Shown: piece by piece, positions 6,385-6,461 of the stretch
Numbering within the stretch: the stretch's first letter is position 1
Layout of the letters: each line of letters starts with the position of its first letter
The notes under the pieces: generated by a model
Told to the model about the DNA's origin: nothing
The model's database searches: none
What the model saw: the letters and a program-made list of their open reading frames with translations, nothing else
Translations under genes and position numbers: made by a program
Assembly: GCA_003230195.1 (NCBI GenBank)
Contig: QIHH01000124.1
Span: 1-6,461 of the forward strand
Length of the DNA stretch: 6,461 nt
Source of the DNA: Gammaproteobacteria bacterium
GTDB lineage: Bacteria > Pseudomonadota > Gammaproteobacteria > SZUA-140
Direction: 5' to 3'

Positions 6385-6461
6385 ATGACCATCAAAATCT
6401 TGCATGAACAAGGCCACTCAAAACGTGCCATTGCTAAAAAATTAGGCATCTCTCGTAACAC
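6385..6461 (+). CDS. istA: IS21-family transposase IstA, N-terminal fragment
   Basis: Only the first 25 codons are in the window. They begin MTIKILHEQGHSKRAIAKKL and continue GISRN, the N-terminal helix-turn-helix typical of IstA proteins, which binds the element's end repeats. The full protein of this family is about 500 residues, with a DDE/rve integrase core and an IstB ATPase partner gene downstream; neither can be seen here. The ATG has a good ribosome site, TGAGGA, 4 nt upstream, and the frame is open at the right edge. Assignment rests on this short motif plus the terminal repeats. Other transposases with a similar HTH are less likely but possible. Whether the copy is intact is unknown. 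Confidence 0.75.
   Translation, partial: MTIKILHEQGHSKRAIAKKLGISRN

Larger units (their letters stand above)
6309..6461 (+). mobile_element. Left end of an IS21-family insertion sequence, cut by window edge
   Basis: An istA-type gene starts at 6385, preceded by two copies of a 13-nt repeat, AAAACTGAGCCAC (6312-6324) and AAAAGTGAGCCAC (6336-6348), 24 bp apart. IS21-family ends are known to carry several such repeats that probably bind the transposase, and their tips start with TG. I place the tip at the TG at 6309, but a TG at 6298 is also possible. The right end, istB and any target duplication lie outside the window. Confidence 0.65.

Overview
The window looks like chromosomal DNA of a gammaproteobacterium. 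The UvrA fragment and the BepA-type M48 protease both read closely against their enterobacterial counterparts. This placement rests on remembered protein similarity only; no marker RNA gene is present.

Layout. Positions 1-2174 (+) hold the C-terminal three quarters of uvrA, cut by the left edge. Positions 2197-3621 (+) hold a periplasmic BepA-like metalloprotease/TPR protein, almost touching uvrA. A tail-to-tail junction of 34 bp follows. Three genes then run on the minus strand, transcribed from right to left: a CheY-like single-domain receiver (5821-5462), a CheC-type phosphatase (5456-4848) and a soluble PAS histidine kinase (4870-3656). They are packed with a 5-bp gap and a 23-bp overlap, so they form one operon. 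From 5822 to 6384 there is no convincing protein gene. This stretch is AT-rich and holds short repeats, hairpins, an (AG)9 tract and a promoter-like site. At the right edge an IS21-type insertion sequence begins, with its terminal repeats and the first 25 codons of istA.

How the genes may work together. UvrA is the damage-recognition ATPase of nucleotide excision repair, and BepA is outer-membrane quality control; their adjacency need not be functional. The minus-strand trio is the most interesting part. It has a cytosolic kinase, a stand-alone receiver with no output domain, and a dedicated CheC-like phosphatase, with no CheA, CheW or receptor gene in view. This looks like a compact phosphosignalling switch: the kinase charges the receiver, CheC discharges it, and the receiver acts by protein contact on an unknown target.

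The main annotation correction is the receiver's start. A strong Shine-Dalgarno sequence overlaps the upstream ATG and points to a GTG five codons downstream. The noncoding region could also hold a short transcript of about 140 nt, but this is inference.
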